Source: Pseudomonadota bacterium
GTDB lineage: Bacteria; Pseudomonadota; Alphaproteobacteria; Rhizobiales; Xanthobacteraceae
Assembly (NCBI GenBank): GCA_023387555.1
Contig: JAEWHY010000385.1
Span: 1-5,107, forward strand
DNA length: 5,107 bases
Direction: 5' to 3'
Part shown: positions 1 through 5,107 of the stretch, piece after piece
Layout of the letters: each line of letters starts with the position of its first letter
How positions within the stretch are numbered: position 1 is the stretch's first letter
Program-made: the position numbers and the translations under genes
Notes under the pieces: model-generated
Seen by the model: only the letters and a program-made list of their open reading frames with translations
Told to the model about the DNA's origin: nothing
Database searches by the model: none

Positions 1-3
1 CCG

Positions 4-35
4 ACGCGCACCGGCGGCGGACCGCCGGCGCGCGT
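4..35 (-). terminator. Strong GC hairpin after the small-peptide genes, probable terminator
   Basis: Read on the minus strand, bases 35-22 pair with 17-4 to give a continuous 14-bp stem with one G-U wobble (29/10) and a four-base loop (21-18). The stem begins 8 bases after the TAA of the 44-residue gene, where an intrinsic terminator would be expected. Bases 3-1 read CGG and the window then ends, so any U tract, if present, cannot be seen. Without it, an RNA-stabilising hairpin remains possible. Confidence 0.55.
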
Positions 36-43
36 TGTGCGAA

Positions 44-178
44 TTACCGGGCGCCTTGCGTCACCGGTGTGTTGCCGTGATAGCCGCTCTCCAGTTCGGC
101 GCGGGTTGCCGCATTGGCGGACGCCGCGGCAACGGCGAACAGAGATGCAGCGAGAACAATCTTTCTGACGCTAGTCAT
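44..178 (-). CDS. Small exported protein with SGYHGNTPV motif (44 aa), function unknown
   Basis: This 44-residue reading frame is too short for most gene callers but well supported. It starts at ATG (178-176) behind an AGGAGA ribosome binding site (190-185) with a 6-base spacer, and ends at TAA (46-44). Residues 1-23 form a typical Sec signal peptide: basic residues R5 and K6, an Ala/Val/Leu-rich core, and ANA before a likely cleavage after residue 23. The mature peptide would be only about 21 residues, dominated by SGYHGNTPV (31-39) and ending QGAR. The upstream gene, 38 bases away on the same strand, carries nearly the same motif, so the two are paralogues and probably co-transcribed. In the longer paralogue QGAR lies further on and is followed by about 30 more residues, so this copy may be a shortened version. 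I do not recognise the family; a periplasmic or secreted location is inferred from the signal peptide only. Confidence 0.7.
   Translation of the reverse strand: MTSVRKIVLAASLFAVAAASANAATRAELESGYHGNTPVTQGAR
72..85. repeat. 14-base direct repeat shared by the two small-peptide genes (copy 1)
   Basis: TTGCCGTGATAGCC occurs here and at 368-381. On the minus strand it encodes the GYHGN core of the shared motif in both peptides. Flanking codons differ, so this is conserved coding sequence from a duplication rather than a mobile repeat. Confidence 0.6.
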
Positions 179-184
179 CTGTCG

Positions 185-190
185 TCTCCT
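185..190 (-). promoter_or_regulatory. Ribosome binding site of the 44-aa gene
   Basis: AGGAGA on the minus strand, 6 bases before the ATG at 178. It decides that this very short frame is a real gene rather than chance. Confidence 0.7.
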
Positions 191-216
191 GAGATGATAT
201 GAAGTGAATGCGAGGG

Positions 217-471
217 TCAGCGGTTGCTGCCGCGATAGCGTATGCGCGGCTCATCCTGCGCGCCTGGACCACGGCGCGGCGCACGCGCACCCGCCTGTCC
301 GTAGGCATCGCGGGCGCCCTGCTCGATCTCGTCGGTTGGACCGTAGGGCGAGCTATAGACCGGCGAATTGCCGTGATAGCCGGAATTGAGATCCTCGCGG
401 CTCTGGGCATGGGCCGTCGCAGCGATGCTCGCCAGCGCGGCGGCAACCAGAGCGGTTTTGATGATGCACAT
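217..471 (-). CDS. Small exported protein with SGYHGNSPV motif (84 aa), function unknown
   Basis: An 84-residue protein starting at ATG (471-469), preceded by AAGGGAG (484-478) with a 6-base spacer. Residues 1-22 look like a Sec signal peptide, with K5, a hydrophobic Ala-rich core and AHA before a predicted cleavage at Gln23. The mature part of about 62 residues has SREDLNSGYHGNSPV near its start (24-38), a Tyr/Pro/Ser stretch (39-45), then EIEQGARDAYGQ and a basic, Pro/Gly/Arg-rich tail that is probably disordered. There is no Cys in the mature part and no membrane segment beyond the signal, so a soluble periplasmic or secreted peptide is most likely. It is the first of a tandem pair with the gene at 44-178, which shares the motif. 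I do not know a named family. It is superficially like other short rhizobial exported proteins with a conserved N-terminal motif, but I cannot assign a function. Confidence 0.75.
   Translation of the reverse strand: MCIIKTALVAAALASIAATAHAQSREDLNSGYHGNSPVYSSPYGPTDEIEQGARDAYGQAGARAPRRGPGAQDEPRIRYRGSNR
368..381. repeat. 14-base direct repeat shared by the two small-peptide genes (copy 2)
   Basis: Second copy of the 14-mer found at 72-85, in the same position of the SGYHGN motif of the longer peptide. It supports the view that the two genes are tandem duplicates. Confidence 0.6.
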
Positions 472-544
472 GGAAGTCTCCCTTCGTTCGAAGCTGCGAG
501 CCTCACGATCGAGCGCTCACAACTTCAGTGAGGCGGAGCTAGGT

Positions 545-566
545 ATTGGTTACATTCAAAACCAAT
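545..566. promoter_or_regulatory. Inverted repeat ATTGGTT-N8-AACCAAT upstream of the small-peptide genes
   Basis: A perfect 7-bp inverted repeat (545-551 and 560-566) with an 8-base AT-rich centre. It lies about 75-95 bases before the ATG of the 84-residue gene, in the most AT-rich part of the local sequence. Position and symmetry fit a regulator binding site near a promoter. On the minus strand TTGATT (569-564) is a passable -35 box, but I see no good -10 box at the right distance, so I do not call a promoter. Confidence 0.3.
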
Positions 567-862
567 CAACGCGCCGTGACGGCTGCGTGAGTGCTGCTGA
601 CTTCGCTGTGAGACGAGGGAATAGCGGCGAGACCGCATATCAGCCGCAAAATGTTCACGCGACGCACGCCGAGAGAACGCTTCATGGCAACGCTCGTCGA
701 TGCATCAATCGCAGAATGGTTTTCTGCTGGCCCGAAGCGATGAAACAGCTTCCTGCTGTCAGACCGGCGACGAGAGCACGAATCGTCTCCGCAGCGACAT
801 GAATCAGCGACGCGAATGACAGCAATCAAGCGCGTCAATCATTTGCGTTCGCACCGGATGCA

Positions 863-874
863 TCGACCGGTCGA
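863..874. repeat. 12-base perfect palindrome TCGACCGGTCGA
   Basis: A self-complementary 12-mer with no loop, in non-coding DNA between the two transcription units. It could be a small operator half-site pair, but GC-rich palindromes of this length also arise by chance, and nothing nearby marks it as functional. Confidence 0.25.
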
Positions 875-921
875 CCCCAATGCAATCCGCGGCGAGCCAT
901 CATTCGTTCAGGACATGGCAA

Positions 922-940
922 CTGCGGCGTCCCGCCGCAG
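922..940 (-). terminator. Hairpin just after the ring-opening amidohydrolase, possible terminator
   Basis: Bases 940-933 (CTGCGGCG on the minus strand) pair perfectly with 929-922 around a three-base loop, giving an 8-bp GC-rich stem only 5 bases after the TGA of the last catabolic gene. The following minus-strand bases are TTGCCATG, so the U tract is very weak. It may be an inefficient terminator, or a 3' hairpin protecting the operon mRNA. Confidence 0.5.
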
Positions 941-945
941 CAATG

Positions 946-2043
946 TCAGCGCGTCGCGATCACCGCGACAGGTCCGCCACCGTCCGGACCCTGATGCTCG
1001 GCACCGCCGGAGACATAAATTTCCGCATGGCCGACCAGCCCAGCAAGCGCGCCGCAGACGAAGGCGCGCGCATGGCGGGTTGGCGAGATGTCGGAATCGT
1101 CCAGCATCGTGTGGCGGAAGCCGCGCAGCATCGCGCTCTGGCTGGGTTCGGCTTTCGCCAGCATCGCCACCAGCCGGTCACGCTCCGCACCGCCGAGTTG
1201 CCCATCCGCGGCAAAACCGAGGCGGCGCAGCGCTGCACGCACCGGCTCAATGTCGACAGCGTCAGACATCACCGCGTGGTCGATCGAGAGCGGACCCGCC
1301 CAGTCCTTCGACATGCCCAGCACCACGATTTCGTGGCCGAGCAATTCGATCCCTGCCGAGCAACTGGCGCGACCCGAATGCAGCGACCAGTTCTCGCCGA
1401 TATCTGTTTCGGCTATCGCATCGGCCGGCAACTCCCCGAGTGCGACAGCGGCGCCGAGCGCGCTGGCGGCCCGCGACAGCCCCATCGATTTCAGCGTCGA
1501 TCCGGTTGCCACGCTCTTGCCGCGCGCCCCGGCTTCGCCGATGCGCTGCGCCGTCAGCAGCGGGCATTTGATCTGCACGAAATGCACATCTGCCGGATCG
1601 GCAATGCCCGCATCATGCATCGCCCGGCGCACGCCATCGGCAACAAGCGCGATCTGTCCGGCGCGGCCGAGATCTTCCGGCGGCAGCGGCGCGGTATGCG
1701 CGCGCCCGATCGCGAGCGCCGGCCCCTTACCCTTCTCTGCGCCCTCCCCTTCGGCGCGCTCGAACACCGTCCAATGCGGCGCCATCGCGCCCTCGGTACC
1801 GCCCGACATGACAAAACAGATCTTCTCGGCGTCCTCGCGCGGCATGAATTGCGCGAATAGCTGCGTCAGCGTCATGGTGGCGAAGCCGCGGCTGAAATCG
1901 TTAACGCAGCCATTGCCCTCGGTCTTGCCGAACACCGCAATTACCCCGCGCGGATCGATCCGCCCGTCCGCGATGGCGCGCGCAATGCCGCTCGCATCGT
2001 CCGGCCCATACGCGGATATCCGGTGAACCTTGGCGACAGGCAC
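946..2043 (-). CDS. Ring-opening amidohydrolase (cyanuric acid hydrolase/barbiturase family)
   Basis: The 365-residue product belongs to the AtzD/TrzD/barbiturase family, cytoplasmic enzymes that hydrolyse a ring amide of cyanuric acid or barbituric acid. The family has three concatenated domains, each giving a Ser-Lys dyad. All six residues appear present here: K40 (FGKTEGNGCVND) with S80 (FVMSGGTEG), K159 (FVQIKCPLL) with S229 (CSAGIE), and K297 (LAKAEPS) with S345 (YVSGGAEHQGP). The C-terminal GGAEHQGPDGGGP segment (346-358) is a family hallmark. I chose the GTG at 2043-2041: it follows GGAG (2053-2050) with a 6-base spacer, lies 11 bases after the upstream stop, and gives the usual family length of about 365 residues. 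The open frame runs further, to 2334, but that part is a shadow of the upstream gene. As last gene after a transporter and a deaminase-like enzyme, it probably opens the ring they deliver. Cyanuric acid looks likelier than barbituric acid, but I cannot decide from sequence alone. Confidence 0.93.
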   Translation of the reverse strand: MPVAKVHRISAYGPDDASGIARAIADGRIDPRGVIAVFGKTEGNGCVNDFSRGFATMTLTQLFAQFMPREDAEKICFVMSGGTEGAMAPHWTVFERAEGEGAEKGKGPALAIGRAHTAPLPPEDLGRAGQIALVADGVRRAMHDAGIADPADVHFVQIKCPLLTAQRIGEAGARGKSVATGSTLKSMGLSRAASALGAAVALGELPADAIAETDIGENWSLHSGRASCSAGIELLGHEIVVLGMSKDWAGPLSIDHAVMSDAVDIEPVRAALRRLGFAADGQLGGAERDRLVAMLAKAEPSQSAMLRGFRHTMLDDSDISPTRHARAFVCGALAGLVGHAEIYVSGGAEHQGPDGGGPVAVIATR

Positions 2044-2049
2044 GACTCT

Positions 2050-2053
2050 CTCC
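2050..2053 (-). promoter_or_regulatory. Ribosome binding site fixing the GTG start of the ring-opening enzyme
   Basis: GGAG, extending to GGAGAGAG, begins one base after the TGA (2057-2055) of the upstream amidohydrolase and sits 6 bases before GTG 2043. This tight placement implies translational coupling and rules out the longer frame starting at 2334. Confidence 0.75.
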
Positions 2054-2054
2054 G

Positions 2055-3497
2055 TCAGCAGCAGGGCGTCTCGCCGGCGAAATGCGCGGCGATGGCCTTT
2101 TCCAGCGCCGGCAAGGCGGCGGCAAGCGATGCCTGTGCGGCCATCCCGGCGCGGAAGCGGGCCAGAAGGTCCTGCAGCATCGCCGGATAATCGACGCCAA
2201 GGACACGACCGTCGCGCACGATGGTCCGGCCGCCGACGATGACCTCTTCGATGTGACGCGCGGTGACGCGCGCAAACAGGAGTTCGCGCGGATCGAGATT
2301 GGATGTCAGCCGGTCGTCGTCGATCAGCGCCCAATCGAGCAGCGTGATGTCGGCCGGCCCCCCGGCGGCGAGGCTGCCACCGTCATCGCGGTTCAGCACC
2401 GAGAAGCGGCCGTTGCGCCAGGCGGACGTCAGCGTATCGGCGCGGCCGACATCGGTTTCAAAGCCCCAGCCGCCATGCAGGAGATGGGTCAGGCGCATTT
2501 CGCGCAAGGCGTCATCATCCTCGTCGAGCGCACATCCGTCGACGCCGAACGCCACGCGGCAGCCCCGGCGCTTCATCTCCGCAAGCGGCGCGATCCCCGA
2601 TCGCAGACCGAGATTCGAGGAGGTGTTGACCGAAATCGTGACCCCGCGCTCCGCCAGCAGGTCCAGTTCATGGGGCCGCGCATAGGTGCAATGCGCGAGC
2701 GTCAGCCGCGGCGACAGCAGCCCGATCGCATCCAGATAGCGGATCATCCCGCTCGGAAATTCGCGATCCGCCCAGTCGCGCTGATAGCGCGTCTCGAGGC
2801 AATGCATGTGAATGCGGCGGCCATTGCGGGCCGAGGCCTCGGCGAGCGCGCGCAGCAGCGCGTCCGAACACCATTGCACGCCGGTCGGACCGTAATGCAC
2901 ATAGAAATCGTCCGCATCGGCCGCCGCAATAGCGTCATCGACCAGCGCAAGCTGATCCGCAATCGGCAGCATCGGGCGCAGGAAGCGCGCCCGAATCTCG
3001 GCCGCGGCTTCGGGCGGCATCGCATCGAGGATCGGCTCGGACGGCCCATAGACCAGCGGATTGCGATCGCGCACCCCGACCGCGAAGCCGACCCGCACGC
3101 CGACATCGCGGGCGGCCTTCGCCACCGCCTTCACCTCGGTGACGTAGTCGGTGAGGCCCTGCACGCGATTGTAATGCACCATCACGATGCCCTGCCCGCC
3201 AAGGGCCGAACGCGACAGCGACACCGCGGCAGCGAGATAAGGATCGACCGGCGGAAACATCGCGAGATAATGCAGCCAGGTTTCCAGCGGCCGGCCGCCG
3301 GCGCCGATCGAACTCGACCGCGCCGCGCGGGCATGGTCGTGCGCATTGCACATCGCCGGCATCGCCAGCAGCGACGGCGCGCTGCCCGGATGCGGCGCGA
3401 TTTTCGCGATGCGCCCGCCCTCGATCGCGATACCGACCGGGCCTATGGGCGCCGCATCCGGCGCCGTCAGCGCATGCTCGACTTCGATGACTCGCAC
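2055..3497 (-). CDS. Metal-dependent amidohydrolase, deaminase type (AtzB/cytosine deaminase/guanine deaminase-like)
   Basis: This is an amidohydrolase-superfamily enzyme, predicted to remove an amino or alkylamino group from a heterocycle in the cytoplasm. Numbered from the upstream ATG at 3530, it shows an N-terminal beta segment, the metal-binding HDH (64-66) at the start of the TIM barrel, HMHCLET with H243 and the likely catalytic E246 (an HxxE pair as in cytosine deaminase), AHC with H280, and FGVDG with D331. A C-terminal beta-sandwich follows (around 386-445, ending GGRTIVRDGRVLG). This set fits the mononuclear-metal deaminase subgroup. I prefer the GTG at 3497-3495 (480 aa): it has GGAG (3508-3505) with a 7-base spacer and follows the permease stop by 13 bases. 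The ATG at 3530 (491 aa) would overlap the permease by 20 bases, has no visible ribosome binding site, and adds a polar 11-residue leader. Its position before a cyanuric acid/barbiturate ring opener suggests it supplies that enzyme's substrate. The exact compound is not readable from sequence. The C-terminus ends in two cysteines. Confidence 0.88.
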   Translation of the reverse strand: MRVIEVEHALTAPDAAPIGPVGIAIEGGRIAKIAPHPGSAPSLLAMPAMCNAHDHARAARSSSIGAGGRPLETWLHYLAMFPPVDPYLAAAVSLSRSALGGQGIVMVHYNRVQGLTDYVTEVKAVAKAARDVGVRVGFAVGVRDRNPLVYGPSEPILDAMPPEAAAEIRARFLRPMLPIADQLALVDDAIAAADADDFYVHYGPTGVQWCSDALLRALAEASARNGRRIHMHCLETRYQRDWADREFPSGMIRYLDAIGLLSPRLTLAHCTYARPHELDLLAERGVTISVNTSSNLGLRSGIAPLAEMKRRGCRVAFGVDGCALDEDDDALREMRLTHLLHGGWGFETDVGRADTLTSAWRNGRFSVLNRDDGGSLAAGGPADITLLDWALIDDDRLTSNLDPRELLFARVTARHIEEVIVGGRTIVRDGRVLGVDYPAMLQDLLARFRAGMAAQASLAAALPALEKAIAAHFAGETPCC

Positions 3498-3504
3498 AAT
3501 CCCG

Positions 3505-3508
3505 CTCC
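3505..3508 (-). promoter_or_regulatory. Ribosome binding site favouring the GTG start of the amidohydrolase
   Basis: GGAG lies two bases after the permease TGA (3513-3511) and 7 bases before GTG 3497. The competing ATG at 3530 is preceded by CACACCGCAAAG, without a purine-rich GGAG element. The layout copies the next junction (TGA, GGAG, GTG), supporting the downstream start. Confidence 0.55.
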
Positions 3509-3510
3509 GG

Positions 3511-4284
3511 TCAGCCGATTGCGAACTCATCTTTGCGGTGTGCCCAGCCGGTCACCCGCATCTCGATCAACGAGAAGATCACGTAGAGCGAGACGCCCAT
3601 CACGGCAAGGATGATCAGGCCGGCAAACACCAGCGGCACGTCGAACGAAGAGGACGCGATCATCATCACGTTACCGATGCCGCGGTTCGACGCCACCGTC
3701 TCCGACAGCACCACGCCGACAAAAGCGAGCGTCACCGCAACCTTGAGCGAGGCGAAGAAATACGGCATCGCGCGTGGCAGGCCGACATTCCACAGGATGT
3801 CGAGCTTGCTGGCCCGGAGCGTCTTCATCACGTCCTCGAGTTCCGGCTCTGTCGTTGCGAGCCCGGTAGCGACATTCACCACGATCGGGAACATCGACAT
3901 GATCATCGCCGTCAGGATCGCCGGAACGGCGCCAGCGCCGAACCACAAGACGAAGATCGGCACCACCGCCACCTTCGGGATCGAGGCAAAGCCGATCAGC
4001 AGCGGATAGGCGACGTCATAGGCGATGCGCGAAACGCCGACCAGCATGCCGAGCAGCACGCCGATCAGGATGCCGAATCCGAAGCCGAGCAGCGTCGTAT
4101 AGAGAGTCTGCAGGGTGTGCGGCCATAACGCCGGCGCCCGCTCCCACAGGGTCATGAGGATCTGGCTCGGCCGCGGCACCACCAGATCGCTGATGTTGAA
4201 CGCCCGGCAGAGCAGCTCCCACAGGACGAAGAAGCCGATGATCAGGGCGGCGGATGCAATTCTGCGGCGGAGCTGCGAATTCAT
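3511..4284 (-). CDS. ABC transporter permease, SsuC/TauC type
   Basis: A 257-residue inner-membrane permease of the binding-protein-dependent transport family. It forms the channel through which the partner binding protein passes its ligand. Hydrophobic segments are visible at roughly 11-27, 62-84, 95-116, 121-140, 183-197 and 216-241, matching the usual six-helix plan, and the length is normal for SsuC/TauC/nitrate-type permeases. The cytoplasmic EAA-like coupling loop lies around 148-180, with ELEDVMKTLRASK and the conserved glycine in NVGLPRAMPYF, and would contact the ATPase encoded just upstream. I chose ATG 4284-4282, which has a full AAGGAGG (4298-4292) 7 bases upstream. The in-frame GTG at 4287 would leave only 4 bases. 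The start overlaps the ATPase stop as TGATG, indicating coupled synthesis. The family includes importers of sulfonates, taurine, nitrate, pyrimidine precursors and aromatic compounds. The downstream genes point to an N-heterocycle here, by inference. Confidence 0.93.
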   Translation of the reverse strand: MNSQLRRRIASAALIIGFFVLWELLCRAFNISDLVVPRPSQILMTLWERAPALWPHTLQTLYTTLLGFGFGILIGVLLGMLVGVSRIAYDVAYPLLIGFASIPKVAVVPIFVLWFGAGAVPAILTAMIMSMFPIVVNVATGLATTEPELEDVMKTLRASKLDILWNVGLPRAMPYFFASLKVAVTLAFVGVVLSETVASNRGIGNVMMIASSSFDVPLVFAGLIILAVMGVSLYVIFSLIEMRVTGWAHRKDEFAIG

Positions 4285-5107
4285 CACGCGGCCTCCTTCT
4301 GCGGGCGATTGGCGATGATGAGTTCACGCAGGCGTTGCGTCATGGTGACGAAATCCGGCGCGTAGGACATCTCGATGCTGCGCGGGCGCGCGAACGGCAC
4401 CTCGGTGTCGTCGATGATGCGGCCGGGCCGCGCCTGCATGACGCAGATGCGGTTGGCGAGAAACCCGGCTTCCTTCAGGTCGTGCGTGACGAGCAGCACG
4501 GTCGGCTTCCGCGTCATCCAGAGGTCCTGCATGATCGCCCACAGCTCTTCGCGGGTGAACTGGTCGAGCGCGCCGAACGGCTCGTCCAGCATCAGCAGTT
4601 GCGGATCGTGGATCAGCGCGCGGCACAGCGAGGCGCGCTGCATCATGCCGCCGGACAATTGCCACGGATATTTGTCGCCGAAGCCGGCGAGGCCGACCTG
4701 CTTGAGCAGCGCCTCGACGCGGTCGCGAAACTCCGTCTTCTTCTTGCGGTGATATTCGTGCCGGAATGGCGGCACGATCTTCAGCGGCAGCATGACGTTG
4801 TCGCGGATCGTCTTCCACGGCAGCAGCGTCGGGTTCTGGAACGCCATGCCGACCCGCATCGGCTCGGCGCCGACCTCGCGGCCGGAGACATAGACATAGC
4901 CGCTGGACGCCGTGAGCAGCCCGGTCACCAGCTTTAGGATGGTGGACTTGCCACAACCGGAGGGACCGACCAGCGCAACGAAGTCGCCCCGCCCGATCTT
5001 GAGGCTGGTCTCGGTCAGCGCCTGCACCTGCCTGTCGCCGCGGCCATACGTGAGTGCGACATTCTCCAGTTCGACGAATGCGTCGTCATGCCTTGTCGGC
5101 CGGTTAC
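4284..5107 (-). CDS. ABC transporter ATP-binding protein, SsuB/TauB type (5' end outside window)
   Basis: The energising ATPase of the importer, attached to the cytoplasmic face of the permease. The frame is open from the window edge (first whole codon at 5105) to TGA at 4286-4284, giving 273 visible residues. The segment before the first possible start (GTG 5027) is genuine ABC sequence (FVELENVALTYG, visible residues 10-21), and no ATG, GTG or TTG codon occurs in frame there, so the true start is upstream of the window and only a few residues are likely missing. Counting from 5105: Walker A GPSGCGKST (47-55), Q-loop AFQNPTLLP with Q90, signature LSGGMMQ (150-156), Walker B LLMLDEP (170-176) with catalytic Glu175, D-loop GALD, and H-loop His208 in LVTHD. 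All are intact. A basic patch, HEYHRKKKTEF, lies between Q-loop and signature. LSGGMMQRA is typical of the nitrate/sulfonate/taurine importer group. The gene overlaps the permease start by one base. Confidence 0.93.
   Translation of the reverse strand, partial: NRPTRHDDAFVELENVALTYGRGDRQVQALTETSLKIGRGDFVALVGPSGCGKSTILKLVTGLLTASSGYVYVSGREVGAEPMRVGMAFQNPTLLPWKTIRDNVMLPLKIVPPFRHEYHRKKKTEFRDRVEALLKQVGLAGFGDKYPWQLSGGMMQRASLCRALIHDPQLLMLDEPFGALDQFTREELWAIMQDLWMTRKPTVLLVTHDLKEAGFLANRICVMQARPGRIIDDTEVPFARPRSIEMSYAPDFVTMTQRLRELIIANRPQKEAA
4292..4298 (-). promoter_or_regulatory. Full-length Shine-Dalgarno before the permease
   Basis: AAGGAGG inside the last codons of the ATPase gene, 7 bases before the permease ATG at 4284. 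It is the strongest ribosome binding site in the window and selects this ATG over the GTG one codon earlier. Confidence 0.75.

Larger units (their letters stand above)
472..945. other. Intergenic region without a convincing gene
   Basis: This stretch of about 470 bases separates the catabolic operon from the small-peptide pair. Open frames exist on both strands (for example minus 838-566 from a TTG, and plus 386-802), but neither has a plausible ribosome binding site, and their translations are Arg/Ser/Ala-rich without domain-like patterns. The contents I can point to are the hairpin at 922-940, a 12-base palindrome at 863-874, and the inverted repeat at 545-566. No tRNA-like or other RNA-gene-like fold was recognised. 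The promoter of the small-peptide genes should lie in its lower part. Confidence 0.6.

Noticed and set aside
530..570. Sigma-70 promoter for the small-peptide genes
   Set aside because: TTGATT on the minus strand is an acceptable -35 box, but no hexamer at 16-18 bases matches a -10 box well, so only the inverted repeat is recorded.
386..802. 138-residue plus-strand frame beginning with a signal-like Ala-rich stretch
   Set aside because: The Ala-rich start is the antisense of the real signal peptide of the 84-residue gene. The rest has no coding character and no ribosome binding site.
566..838. 90-residue minus-strand frame in the intergenic region
   Set aside because: It begins with TTG, lacks a ribosome binding site, and shows no signal, membrane or domain pattern.
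880..1860. 326-codon plus-strand open frame
   Set aside because: It is opposite the ring-opening amidohydrolase, whose family motifs are unmistakable. The translation is Arg/Ala-rich and featureless.
2044..2334. 97-residue N-terminal extension of the ring-opening enzyme
   Set aside because: It overlaps the coding end of the amidohydrolase and is Arg-rich with no family similarity. GTG 2043 has a good ribosome binding site and gives the family length.
2082..3614. 510-codon open frame on the plus strand
   Set aside because: It is antisense to the amidohydrolase and part of the permease. Its Arg/His-rich translation without domain motifs is typical of shadow frames in GC-rich DNA.
4254..4937. 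227-codon plus-strand open frame
   Set aside because: It is antisense to the ABC ATPase, whose Walker A, signature and Walker B motifs are intact on the minus strand.
5025..5027. GTG at 5027 as the start of the ABC ATPase
   Set aside because: The frame stays open to the window edge and the upstream residues (FVELENVALTYG) are characteristic of ABC ATPase N-termini, so the gene is cut by the window rather than starting here.

Overview
The window is a GC-rich stretch in which every gene I can support lies on the minus strand, so transcription runs from high to low coordinates. High GC, strong GGAG-type ribosome binding sites, GTG starts and a rhizobial-looking ring-opening amidohydrolase suggest an alphaproteobacterium of the Bradyrhizobium/Rhodopseudomonas kind. 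That placement is inference; no rRNA or marker gene is present.

Region 1 (5107 down to 946) is a compact catabolic operon of four genes: an ABC-transporter ATPase of the SsuB/TauB type (5' end outside the window), its SsuC/TauC-type permease, a metal-dependent amidohydrolase of the cytosine deaminase/AtzB/guanine deaminase class, and a cyanuric acid hydrolase/barbiturase-family enzyme. The genes overlap by one base or are separated by 11-13 bases, each with a clear Shine-Dalgarno sequence at the junction. The natural reading is uptake of an N-rich heterocycle (s-triazine or pyrimidine), hydrolytic removal of an exocyclic amino group, then hydrolytic ring opening. The substrate-binding protein is not seen and probably lies upstream of the window. 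Biuret and allophanate hydrolases are also absent. An 8-bp hairpin follows the last gene closely.

Region 2 (945 to 472) has no convincing gene. It contains a few inverted repeats and presumably the promoter of region 3.

Region 3 (471 to 1) holds two tandem small genes for exported peptides of 84 and 44 residues. They share a signal peptide and a SGYHGN(S/T)PV motif, so they are paralogues of a family I do not recognise. A 14-bp hairpin just after the second gene looks like the end of this unit.
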